Positions 11,701-22,543 of a stretch of DNA of 64,000 nt are shown in pieces. A program made the position numbers and the translations under genes. The notes beneath the pieces are model-generated. The model searched no databases and was not told where the DNA came from. It worked only from the letters and a program-made list of their open reading frames with translations. Position 1 is the stretch's first letter. The number at the start of each line of letters is the position of its first letter. This DNA comes from Aphis gossypii (taxonomy: Eukaryota; Arthropoda; Insecta; Hemiptera; Aphididae): assembly GCF_020184175.1 (NCBI RefSeq), contig NC_065532.1:8494001-8558000 (forward strand), in the 5' to 3' direction.

Positions 11701-13392
11701 TCTGAGCCTTGAGGAACTTTTAGTACTTATAGTGAGAGTGTAGTCTGGTGTAATGGTGTGAGTTACAAGTTTACAACCGTACATTTCGCTATTTTGATAA
11801 TATATTAATATGTAATTCAGTATTGTATGGATTTTTTTTTTTAAGTTTAATTTTGAGTAATGATTTAGAAATTTAGATAAAAGAGAATTGGTACCCAACA
11901 ATACAAATTGTTAACTTATTACTTACCAGTAAACTGTACTTTGCTCAAATCGATCAAAATGTTAACAGTTTTTATCTATATAGTTAAGTAAAACAAAAAA
12001 GTGGCATAATTTAATTCCTTATAGTGATATACTGATATTCATAGTTTCGAAATTACTAACCATTTACGGATGTATAATAATATTAAATACCTAATATATT
12101 GGTTGCGTGGCTACATGATTACATGCTATATTGTATAATCATGTTATTTCGTCGTAATAATGGTGTAATATTATGGACTATTTATGGTATTTATATCGGC
12201 TATTTAGAAATTTTGCAGATGTCTGTATTGCATCTTTGTTACTCGGCCGAAATGTTTGAAATACTTTTGATTAGCTTAAAATTTTGGCTGCGATTTTTCG
12301 AAATCACATATCAATGTACGTTGTTTCAGAAATTAACGTGGAATGCTATATAATTTACCATTAGCAATAAAATCCCCACTACTTTATCTAACCTTACACA
12401 TTTAAAATTGACAAAAATGTTCATCATTTAAATTTTAAACAAATTACGAATTTTTTATGATTAAAAATTGTTTTACAATTGTATAACCTTTAAAATTTTT
12501 ATAGTTTTATGTAAATAAAAACATGTGGGTAAATACAATATTTTAATGTTTTTGACATAAAAACTTCAATATCAACCAATTTAAAATATGAAAACAATAA
12601 GTATTAACCATCCACGGTCTATCACTATATAATATTTTGGTTTTGATAGTTCTGAAAGACTTAGACAATAAAATTACGGTCGAATGATTTTACGAGTTTA
12701 CGACAGATACGAATTTATGATTGAAGGTAATCACAACCACAAGTCAATCATTACTTTGTGCTTTTAAGTTATAAATAGAGAAATGTGCAAATGTGAGAGG
12801 GATAGTTCCTAAACTCATTTTTTTTCAGTTCTCACGATGGTTATACTTAATTTTTTAGTAGTTAAATAAATTTTATTTAGTATTTACTATTTACTATATT
12901 AAAAAACTGTTATGAGATAAAAAATAATAATACAAATTTTTTTTTATATCAAGTGAAAAAAATGTGAGCGATAAGCGTATGTTGTTGTTGTTTTACGTCA
13001 AACAACACGTAGGTACCTATCAAACGTAAAAATAAAATAGGTTATTGTATGAAATTATAAGACATTAAAAAATATTTAAAAATCGAAAATTCAAGTTTAC
13101 TTTTCAATTTATAGGAGCAATATACTCGTAGTCAATATGTATAGTAGGTAGTAGGTACCAATAGATCGATGGATTAATGGAAAATTGCATAAACTATCAT
13201 TGTGATTATTGAACCAATTTTCTTTCTAGTTTAGATATACCTAAATAAACAAATACCTAGATTATACATTTATTATTTTTTAGTTTATAGGGAATGGGTC
13301 AGCATGTTTGGTACTGTAAATTTTGCAAATAATATGAAGTTTGCGCACACCACCTCTGGAGGGATTTTTTTACTCGATTTAGGCGTATACAT
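8790..13392. other. Intergenic spacer between RpL22 and Atg8, no gene seen
   Basis: About 4.6 kb of AT-rich DNA. Open frames up to 84 codons occur on both strands (for example 11407-11625 and 12099-12353), but they have no recognisable domain, no splice-supported extension and strongly AT-driven composition. I see no RNA gene or clear transposon here. Confidence 0.5.
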
Positions 13393-14151
13393 TTTTTAAA
13401 AATTATCTTTGATGACGAACGGCCGACCGACTTGGCCCGGCCGTTTTCAGGAAAAAAACAATGGCACACAGTAATGTTTTTTTGGATCGCGCGATTACGA
13501 GACAAGGACCTACGCCAACACGGACGTCAGCTGTACTCTGTGCAGTCCGGCAACGGGAACAAAGGAGACCATCAGCGATGAAGCTACACTGCTGCGCAGT
13601 AAGCAATGGCCAATGCCCAACGGGTCTTATTGTACTCTTATAATATTATCGTCGCAGTTTCCGCCGCGATCAGCTGAGTCGATACACTCAGGTCCGGCAA
13701 TCGTGGCGCTCGAAATTCCAACGGGATTCGGCCGAAAGGGCCGCGGTCCTGCAACGTCATTGGCGGCGGCTGGCGGCCTTCTGCACGTCGTCCATCAGCC
13801 GACCGACGTCCGTCCACCCGGCCATCGCGGCCGTCCGCGGGTGTCCAGTGAGTGGGTCGTACGGTTGGTACGGTTGGTCGGTCAGCTGACGCCCGCGCCC
13901 CGCACGGCCGTGTCCAACGAAAACAACAAACCCCGTACTCCGCCGCTCCACGGCTAACGACGTATATTGTCATTGTTATTTGTTACTACTCATACTAGTC
14001 ATACTGCTGTTATTGTAAGCTCGTTTATTGCGTTTGATCCGCTGCTGTTCGTTGCCTTGTTCCTCCGTCAGTCGATACAGACCGTTTCCGTTTGTCGGGT
14101 CGTCTATCGTCGACTTTCGTTTTGTTAAGTTCCGCGCTACACATTTACACC
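13393..14151 (+). promoter_or_regulatory. GC/CpG-rich promoter and 5' UTR of Atg8
   Basis: Base composition shifts abruptly from AT-rich to GC-rich with many CpG dinucleotides (strongest at about 13.43-13.95 kb), then returns to normal soon after Atg8 exon 1. This is the only large block of this kind in the window and lies directly upstream of the Atg8 start, so it is most likely the promoter plus 5' UTR. The several overlapping open frames on both strands here are a by-product of low stop-codon frequency. The transcription start was not located. Confidence 0.55.
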
Positions 14152-14858
14152 ATGAAGTTCCAGTACAAAGAAGACAACGTTTTCGAGAAAAGGAAGACTG
14201 AGGGCGAGAAAATCAGGAAGAAGTATCCCGACAGAGTCCCGGTGAGACGGAGTTCCGATGACGATGACGGCTGTTCGGAATTCATGATACGTCCCAAACG
14301 TTTTTCCCTTTTCGTTTTCCTACTTTCCCCATAGTAACGTTGGCCATTGTCCACGACGTGACTCGTTTATTTTTATCGAGGCAAAGGTCAATGTCAGGTT
14401 TCTCTGATTTGATTTTTACTCCGCCACCGCCGCCGCCGTCATCGTTGTTGTTGTTGTTTTTGTTTGTTGTTGATCATTGTCGTCTTATTTGTAATTACGT
14501 TTTAATTTAATTTTACAGGTGATCGTCGAAAAGGCCCCAAAATCGCGTATCGGTGAGCTCGATAAGAAAAAGTACCTGGTACCCTCCGATCTAACGGTCG
14601 GACAGTTCTACTTCCTCATCAGAAAGCGAGTTCACTTACGTCCAGAAGACGCCCTATTCTTTTTCGTCAACAACGTCATTCCACCAACCAGTGCCACAAT
14701 GGGATCATTATACAATGTAAGTGTTCCCAAGGTCAATACTTAAATACCTTTTATTCATATTTTGAACCTTTTTTTTTATTGTTTTACAGGATCACCGCGA
14801 AGAAGATTATTTCTTGTACATCGCATATAGTGATGAAAACGTTTATGGACAAGTATAA
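14152..14858 (+). CDS. Atg8: Autophagy-related protein 8 (GABARAP-type)
   Basis: Ubiquitin-like modifier that is conjugated to phosphatidylethanolamine on autophagosome membranes. Exons 14152-14241, 14519-14716 and 14790-14858, all phase 0 with GT..AG borders, give 118 residues, normal for the family. Diagnostic stretches are MKFQYKED, KKYPDRVP, VIVEKAPKSRIGELDKKKYL, VPSDLTVGQFYFLIRKR, FFFVNNVIPPTSATMGSLY and EEDYFLYIAYSDENVYG. The sequence is GABARAP-class (Drosophila Atg8a-like), not LC3-class. The scissile glycine is G116, followed by only two residues (QV) that Atg4 would have to remove. Exon 1 begins at the first ATG in a GC-rich leader. Confidence 0.97.
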
Positions 14859-14942
14859 TTCACTTTGGAAATGTCAATTGGTTGTTTTTTCATTGTTCAT
14901 TTCAAAATGCACTCCTTGAATACATAATGACCTAAAAAAAGA

Positions 14943-14948
14943 AATAAA
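14943..14948 (+). other. Atg8 poly(A) signal candidate
   Basis: AATAAA 85 bases after the Atg8 stop codon. Further copies lie downstream, so longer 3' ends are possible. Confidence 0.4.
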
Positions 14949-15707
14949 ATGTATTAAAAATTGGTCAATATATTATACCAAAAACAAAAAAAAAATAATA
15001 ATACTATTATTATGTTCATAATATAAGCCCCTCATACATGGTGGTATAAATTTATTTTATATTGCGATAAAAAGTATGAGATGTTAATGTATTGTTAGAT
15101 ACTATGTAAATTTAATTTTGCTAAAATATTAACCTTTGTTTGATTTCTTATTATTTTTATTAAGCTTATTATGACTTGTTTATAAGATATTTATATCTAA
15201 ATGTTTTGGTGTGCTAATCCTGTGTGTAAAAATATTTTAAATTATTTTGTCATTTCAGAAATGATTAGCATTACAAACATTTGGCCACTCATCCTGTATA
15301 TACTTATAATTATTTAAAATAAATTCTTTATTATATATTAGTAATATTAATTGTGTATTTGTTTATTAAACCACTCATATGTATTATATACATAAATACA
15401 TAATACATATAGTTTTAAAATAAAACTTGATAGACTAGCAAAAGTATTTTTTTTTCTTATGACTGTAATTATATTGAACACATCTTTAATTTTTAAGATT
15501 ATTGATAAGTTATTATTTATCTTAAAATGACAGTATTTAATAGAAGCAGATTAAATAATAAAAAAATGATTATTTAAATATAAATTATATAAGTAAATTA
15601 ATTCAAACAAGTTAATTAATCTATTTTGTATTTAATGTCTATCAAACATGAAACTATAATATTCTTGATTAGTTTAAATTCAACTACTGCATTTATGTAA
15701 ACATTAT

Positions 15708-15794
15708 TGTAATTGATCAATTATAATTATGGATTTCTACTCAAATGTTATGTAATTGACCAATTATAATTTTACATATCTATTCAAATTTTAT
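15708..15794. repeat. Two-copy 43-bp tandem duplication
   Basis: The unit beginning tgtaattgatcaattataat (15708-15750) is repeated with a few substitutions at 15751-15794 (tgtaattgaccaattataat...). It lies in the AT-rich spacer between Atg8 and RpL34 and looks like a simple local duplication. Confidence 0.6.
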
Positions 15795-16479
15795 TAATTG
15801 ATGTATAGACGGAAATTGGAATTGTCTCCTCAATTATTCTCGTTATACAAAAAAAATTGAAAGTACAAGTGTTCAAAAAAATTTGTTTTTTCAATTGAAA
15901 AATATCAAGGTTACATCTCATGATGATGCAAGATAAAATTTTATTTATAATGATTTCATTGTTCATATACGTTATCTTAGTAACGATAAAAATCACAATT
16001 TTGATTAATGTTTATGTAATTAAGTGAACGTATTTGTTAGGTATGTCAGTATGTCACTAAAGAATATGGATACAAGGTTAAAAAGAGACCTGGTAGACAA
16101 ACTCAATAAATGTGGTATATTGTGTAAGTAAAAATAATAATTAACAAATTATTATGTAAAACATTCTTATGTTAGATATTGATTTGACAACAAATTTTGT
16201 CAACTCACTTATTCACCTGTCCTGTCAGTGTCTGTCTGTGACACTCAACTGCGTAATTGTAATTGTGTTAGAATGTGTACATTATTTTTCATTGTTCGAT
16301 AGTGGTTTGTAAAAAAAAAGGGAAATTTAAAGCCGCCTTAGAAGTTGCATATTTCGCGGGTTTTTCTTCCATGGCATTTTGGTTTCTTCCATGCTCACGT
16401 TATCATTATTGGTTATTTGGTTCATGTTTTGTTGACTGCCGGATCACACACTGGTAATCGTGTGTAGGTCTTTTCATTA

Positions 16480-16489
16480 CTTTTTCCCC
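16480..16489 (+). promoter_or_regulatory. RpL34 5'TOP-like transcription start
   Basis: CTTTTTCCCC, a C followed by nine pyrimidines, 17 bases before a consensus donor (AAG|gtatgt at 16507). The matching acceptor (ctttcag, ending 16618) lies 8 bases before the RpL34 ATG. So the first exon is short and non-coding (about 16480-16506) with an intron at 16507-16618. This layout is typical of animal ribosomal protein genes and places the start with fair precision. Confidence 0.55.
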
Positions 16490-16626
16490 GTCACTGGCAC
16501 AAAAAGGTATGTAATATTTTTTTTCATCCGATTCAATCTAAATAATTTTGAACGCCTAATTCTTGTTGTCGTACATTTTGAATTCCAATTCTCACGTTCG
16601 TTTTGTTATTTCTTTCAGGACCAACC

Positions 16627-19367
16627 ATGGGTCAAAGTGTAGTATTTAGGAGGCGGCTTTCGTACAACACCAAAAGCAACAGGAGGCGTATGTGAGTACT
16701 TTAATATCGTTCGGTTCGAGAACAATTCGTTTTACTATGTTTCGTTTTTTCTTTTTTGTCGTGTATATCATATTTAATTTCATGCATATTTCAGGGTACG
16801 CACTCCCGGTGGACGATTAGTCTATCAATACTTGAAGAAACCAAAGCGTGTACCCAAGTGCGGTAACTGTAAAATCAAGTTACACGGTATCAAACCTGCT
16901 AGGGCTATTGAGAAGAGTCGTATGTGCAAACGCAAGAAGACAGTAAAACGAGCATACGGTGGAGTTTTATGTCATAGCTGTGTCCGCGAAAAGTAAGTAT
17001 AATGCCCGCACTTTGATTATTTTTTAAACACTATCGTTGTTGTTGTTGATGGATTTGAATACAAATTTTGGTCATAAATTTGGATAGTAGATATTTTTGC
17101 ATAAGGTACTGCATCATTTTGTAGATTAATACATAGGTTAGGAAAATTATTATATTTTCTGTTATTAAGTATCTGAATTATTAAATTATTAATTTATTAT
17201 GATCTTAATTTATACGTAGGTGCTTGGCTTAACATACAATCGAAACTTATTAGAAAAATATAAATTTATAATATATACATATAAAAGATTTATTTATGTT
17301 ATTTTGTTTAAATATGTCTTGCCATCTATTTTAATGTTAAAATAAAAATCATAGTAAAGCATCATTCAGTATGTTACTTCTACATTTTTTTTACTATTCA
17401 TCGTTTATTATATTAAATTATGATTATATATACAATTTTAAATTGTGAGTGTATCCATCCAAAGTGGTTTAAGTAGTGAAGTGAAATTTAATTAATTTAT
17501 CTTAATAATTAATGAGTTTTATAATTGTCTATAGAGTTATGATTTTGCACAGTTATAATTTAATTTAATTAATAAATCAAAGGTCTTTTTTACCTTCTAA
17601 ATGGCGTGCTACTTTTTGGTGACTGGCTTCATTTCACATGTTAAGGTATCGAAGATGGCTCTTGGTTAACAAGACTAGTTTTTCCTCTTTTAACTTCTCG
17701 TTCCTAGTTATGAATTTCTTTTTCTATTAAGATATTTGTTATAAATATAGTTAAATAGTATTTTTTTATTATATTTACATTAACTATTATAGTACTTAGA
17801 ATATTGGTTTTATTTATATCAGTAAGAAGTCAGAGCAATATTTGTTTTCTTTCAATTATCTTTATGCGATGTAGATACAATTCACTCACATAAATTTGTT
17901 ATTTATGATTATGGTTTGTCTATGTTGTGCATATGCTAAAGAGAAAAAACGTGATGGTGTATACTGACATAATGTCAGTAACACCTCTTAAGGGAGTAAA
18001 GAAGGTTGCATCATGAAAGTATTAGTGATTTAATCGATACAAACTCCCTAAAGTAATTACAGCATTGAACACTCTTAGAACTAATAAGTTTTAATCTAAG
18101 GCTACATGTTGCTGTACATTTAGTTATTTCATTTGTTAAATTGTTATGTTGTAATATAGTCGAATGTATTTTTCATAATTAATTTCATTAGTTAAACTAT
18201 ATTTCATAAATATGTTCTATGTCTATATTAGATATTAAAATGTAAATTGACATGAATTGTATTATTTTTATAGTACTATACAGTTCATAAATTTTGTATT
18301 GAAACTAGCCAGCATTTCTAATTATTTTTTGTGTATTTCATACTTAAAAAAGATCTATAACTAGAGTTATCTGTAATAATTTGATGAGAAAGCTCCCCTT
18401 CTGGTATTAACATTTATTAGGGCAAAGCGATTGGCTTGATCACCATGTCTTAGCTCTTTAATTCATTATGTATATAATATTTAATTACAAAATGCATACT
18501 TGAATATCAATTTTTTGTGCTCTTTGTATAATTTCTTATATATTAATATAATTACTTGTTAGGTATATTTCATATTAAGCTTAAAAGTGTTTAAATTTTT
18601 TGTGAGTCACAATCTGAGGAGTACTATTTTATCTTTTTATTAGTAGTATTAGTATGTAAAAAAAAGTAAATGTAATATTAGTACTACATTATCATTAAAT
18701 AGGATAATTCAATTAACACTAATTATTTATATTTCTAATTTTAAAATTTTACAAAACAGTTTAGTGTTTATTTAGTGTTATGCCTGTACAAAGTTATTAA
18801 TTTAGGAATAAAAAGTTAGCCCTTTTCTTCTTTTGATTATTGACAAATAGAATTTATATTGTGTTTGGTTGAAATAACTCTATTAACTTATTACATTAAT
18901 ATTATGTAAGAGCTAAAATCTTATAAAAATTAAAAATTCTATATTTTATTTTTAATACATTTATTCTGAGATTAAAAGTTGTAAAAAAACCTATTTTATG
19001 ATACGTTTATGTTTTTTCTTAGGTTTATTTTCATGTTATAGGATTTATATGACTAAACTTATTGTGATGTGCAATGCTAAAGAGTATTCACTTTTATTTA
19101 TTTTAAGTTTGCATTTAAACATAGAGTTGACAATTTACTTTTAAAAAATACTTATTAGTTATTTATTTTGTAAACAATTTGCAATAAGTATAGTTTCCAT
19201 AGGTTCATACACTTATTAATCACACTAATAATTTAACAGTATTTTTAATGTAGCATTATTTATTTTTCAGGATCCTCAGAGCGTTTTTGGTTGAAGAACA
19301 GAAAATTGTCGTTAAGGTTTTACGATCACAAAAGAGTTCAACTAAGAACAAGTTGAAAAGCAAATAA
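16627..19367 (+). CDS. RpL34: 60S ribosomal protein L34 (eL34)
   Basis: Cytosolic large-subunit ribosomal protein eL34. Coding exons 16627-16691, 16795-16992 and 19271-19367 splice in consistent phase to 119 residues, the expected size. Recognisable parts are MGQSVVFRRRLSYNTKSN, RTPGGRLVYQYLKKPKR, the metal-binding-type pairs CGNCK and CHSC, and the C-terminal RAFLVEEQKIVVKVLRSQ. The 5'UTR contains an intron (16507-16618) and a pyrimidine-rich start. The last intron (16993-19270) is long for a ribosomal protein gene and hosts a box H/ACA snoRNA candidate on the same strand. The open frames at 16275-16642 are not protein-coding; they overlap promoter and UTR. Confidence 0.97.
17956..17985 (+). 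other. Hairpin just upstream of the snoRNA
   Basis: ggtgt/aacacc and actgacat/atgtcagt pair to form a compact stem of about 12 bp with almost no loop, ending five bases before the snoRNA. It could help processing or be part of a second small RNA. No specific class is supported. Confidence 0.3.
17991..18121 (+). ncRNA. Box H/ACA small nucleolar RNA in RpL34 intron
   Basis: H/ACA snoRNAs guide pseudouridylation and in animals are often processed from ribosomal-protein introns. The 131-nt candidate shows the full hairpin-H-hairpin-ACA plan. 5' hairpin: lower stem AGGGAGT/ACTCCCT (17991-17997 with 18043-18049), upper stem 18004-18014 with 18025-18035 (one mismatch, some G-U), and 14 nt from upper stem to the H box. 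H box: AAAGTA (18050-18055, fits ANANNA). 3' hairpin: lower stem ACAGCA/TGCTGT (18059-18064 with 18110-18115), upper stem CTTAGA/TCTAAG (18074-18079 with 18095-18100), and 15 nt to the ACA box (18116-18118), which is followed by exactly three bases. Both spacings match the 14-16 nt rule. Guide pockets are aaagaa/gatacaa and ttgaacact/gctacatgt. The rRNA targets were not identified. Confidence 0.75.
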
Positions 19368-19392
19368 GTAGTTTTACTTGACCAATTTTCAA

Positions 19393-19398
19393 AATAAA
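19393..19398 (+). other. RpL34 poly(A) signal
   Basis: AATAAA 26 bases after the RpL34 stop codon, in the position expected for the very short 3' UTR of a ribosomal protein gene. Confidence 0.65.
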
Positions 19399-19599
19399 TG
19401 TTAATTTGATAACAGACATATTTTAGTTTTTATTTATCTGATTTATTTAAAACCATTTTTACAGTTATTCCTATAAACTATAAAGGCTTTATTTTTATAT
19501 TTTGAGCTTAAACTAAATAGTCATTATTAAAAATGAGAAATAGAGAAGTTGCTCTGTTGTGTGTTGGTGTCTGTAGGTCTATTTAATGTAGTATTTGCC

Positions 19600-19815
19600 G
19601 ACTGGTGGTCTGCAGTCCCCCATAGATTTTTAAGAAAAATAATGATGTGTAACAAAAATACACATTCTTTGATTTTGTGTAATTTGTGATATTGTTAATG
19701 AGTGTAAAAAAGAAGTTTTTTTTAGTTTTCTTAAAAGTGAAGTGGTCTGTGACCTATATATATTATCAAAGGGGGTCTGTGGTGCTATTGGTGCTAAAAA
19801 GGTTGAGAAACAGGT
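19600..19815. mobile_element. Diverged hAT-like element remnant
   Basis: The right end, ctaaaaaggttgagaaacaggt, resembles the inverted terminus of hAT-type MITEs (rule of thumb: cagtggttctcaacctttt). The left part contains actggtggtctgcagtcccc, a weak counterpart. The boundaries and family are uncertain; this may be only a fragment. Confidence 0.35.
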
Positions 19816-19885
19816 TTAATTAATGTATGTGTTGAATTTAATGATTCATTCCAAGTAGGAGTTGTCTATCAACACAAACTATTAT

Positions 19886-20475
19886 AGAAATAAATAAAAA
19901 AATTGAAAAATTAATTTAGATTAAAAAAAAAAAAAGAATTAATTACCGTGTATTTCTCTGGTTTTGCAGCAGTGAAACTGACTTGTCCGACAGAGTATTT
20001 AACGTTTAGCATAGAAACGAACCTTCCTACATCCACTGTATTAATTGGTGCATACTTCATACAAGAGATTTCAAACTACAATACTAAATCTTAAAATTTG
20101 GAACGGTCGATATCGATGTTAAAAGCATACTGACTGTATAGGCACTGCAGGCTATGTGTAGATCGACAATCTATAAATTTAATCATTTAATAAACAAGCC
20201 GTTAATGAAAACAATAATCCGATATTAACATATTATATTCTGCTTTTGGGTTTTTACCTTTTTTAATTCTTATTGATTCAATTTTTTATTATTTCTATAG
20301 TAGCAATAATAGCCAGAAAATTTTACAACTGAAATTACTGAAAAAGTAAAAAAAAAGCAAAAATAAATTGGATTATTTTCAATCGGAAATTTAGATTTCT
20401 ATCTGATATAGTGATGTATTAAAAAAATAAGCATATATACTTTAAAATCCGAGTAATAACTAATAGTGTATAATA
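19886..20475 (+). repeat. Interspersed repeat, copy 1
   Basis: About 590 bp clearly homologous to 35758-36552 in the same orientation. Shared blocks include ggtgcatacttcatac, gtcgatatcgatgtta, ggcactgca.gctatgtgt, aataaattgg and aaaatccgag. There is no coding capacity and no obvious inverted termini, so the repeat class is unknown. This copy lacks the SINE found in copy 2. Confidence 0.65.
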
Positions 20476-22543
20476 CAACATTTGCATAAAGTTTTACTTT
20501 TTTTATTCGTATACAATATTCTGGAATAATATATTAAAAAAACTTTATAATGACTAAATATTACAAAAAGTCAAAATATTTTTAAAAATTATATCATGTA
20601 TAGAAAATATTGATTAATACTTTGCTAAAAATACTATATTATGGATTACCATTAACAGTGTAGCATAAATTTACAATAAAAGTAATTGTATTTTAGTAAA
20701 TAATTTTACGTTGGATAAATATATAAACGGACTAACTAAATTTGTAACCGACAATAATTGTTATTTAGTTCGAGCAATATTATAGTACATAGTGTATATT
20801 ATATATTTGCGTTTTTAAAATATAAGAACAATTAATAAGTTTTAAAAGGAAAGTTTAGTTTTAATTAAGTATTTAAGTGGGATTTAAATCAAAATTGTTA
20901 AAAGTAACCAGTAAGTATAAATATTATACATTTATACCTAATATCATTGATTCAGACGTCTTGGTTAATTTATGTCGTCATGAAAAAATGATGATCTTTA
21001 AAAACAGCGAAAAGTATTGAGAATTTAAGCAAAAAATTGAACTAAAACTACTATGGTTATTCTTATTTTATTATGCAATGGTGAAATTTCTGAAATTAGA
21101 GGTATGTATAATAGTAATATCACAGATTATATATATTATCTGTGGTAATATTATGATTAAACCACTAAACCTGAGCTATATCAATATGTTATGGGTGTAA
21201 TGTACCTAATTAAAATATAGTTTTGATTATTTTATTAACATGCCACTCGAATCCTGTGCAACATAAGTTGGTAGGTTTAAGCGTAGTTCATAATATTAAT
21301 AATAATATAACATATATAATAATAAATTAATAAACAATAATATCATGTTTTTACATAAAAATGGATATATCACAATAAAGTAGACATATTGCCTATCTTA
21401 GGCGCCGTGATACTATGGCCTAATTTAAATAATAATAAGAATAGTATAATACACCTAGCGTATATAACACAGAAACAAATAATATTTTCACTTATGTATA
21501 CCTTGGCTAATGTACAGGAAATATCGTCGTTATTTATAAAACGTATAATAAAACCATTTGCTTAGTGAACCTGTAGAGTTGTAAATTGTAATCATGGAAA
21601 TACGAAATGACTATTGTTGTTATATTACGTTCGAGCCAGGCATATGAATTAAGCATGTTGCAGTTACGCTTCCTTAAACGGAGAATTAATATAACATCAT
21701 AAAATAAATTAAATTAACTGTAAGTACAAAGACTTATACAAATGGATATTTATACAGTGTGTTAAATATTTTATAACTATAATAACTATTTTATTTTTAT
21801 AATTTTACAAAGTAACAATAAATTACTTATATTTTAAGTATTTATTATACAACAATAGGTACTCATAACATTTCATTTATAACATTTAGCAAAAACATAT
21901 CAAGTTGCCAGTAAGACAGTCTTAACTTTTAAATTTAATGAGTAGTTATGATGCTTTACATAATATTTTATATAAGGAGATTCAATACCAACCGTTTTTC
22001 TAAGGTTCGATTTAGAAAATTTTTAAGTGTCTAAACGTATACATACATATATAGTAAGTGATTATTAGTCTGTAACATATGTTGTTATAGTCTAAAAATG
22101 GTTTTAGGTGTACACGAACATGACGTCACTAATCTGTTTACGCGACGAGTGATATTATTTTTCGTTAAAATTCATGTACATACTTACCTTTTATTCAACG
22201 TAACTGAAAAGTTATGATAAGAAATTTAAATTTTTTAAGAGGTTAACTTGAAATAGATTATTCCAGTATTTTAAATTTTTTCCATAAAGCCATTAATCGT
22301 ATCATTTTTTTCATTTTAATTTAAAATTTAAAAGGAAGGTAAGATATACTGGTAATTCAAAAATTTGAAAAAGTTGATGATCGATGTCAAGTAAACCGCA
22401 TAAAATTTTTTATATGTTTATAGATTTTTTTTAACGATTCCTATGTTTATAGTCTTATCGGTGTGTGATAATCAAAAGATAGTTATGTTTTCTTAAAAAA
22501 GGTCAGTATTGAATTACTTTTACAAAATGTAAATTTATATATT
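20476..22543. other. AT-rich spacer between RpL34 and the ClC-2 gene, including its 3' UTR
   Basis: About 2.1 kb with no gene, RNA gene or clear repeat that I can support. The right part should contain the 3' UTR of the minus-strand chloride channel; its poly(A) site is not assigned. Confidence 0.45.

Noticed and set aside
13403..13973. Several overlapping open frames (60-114 codons) on both strands
   Set aside because: They arise from the GC-rich, stop-poor promoter/5'UTR block of Atg8. They have no domain and conflict with one another.
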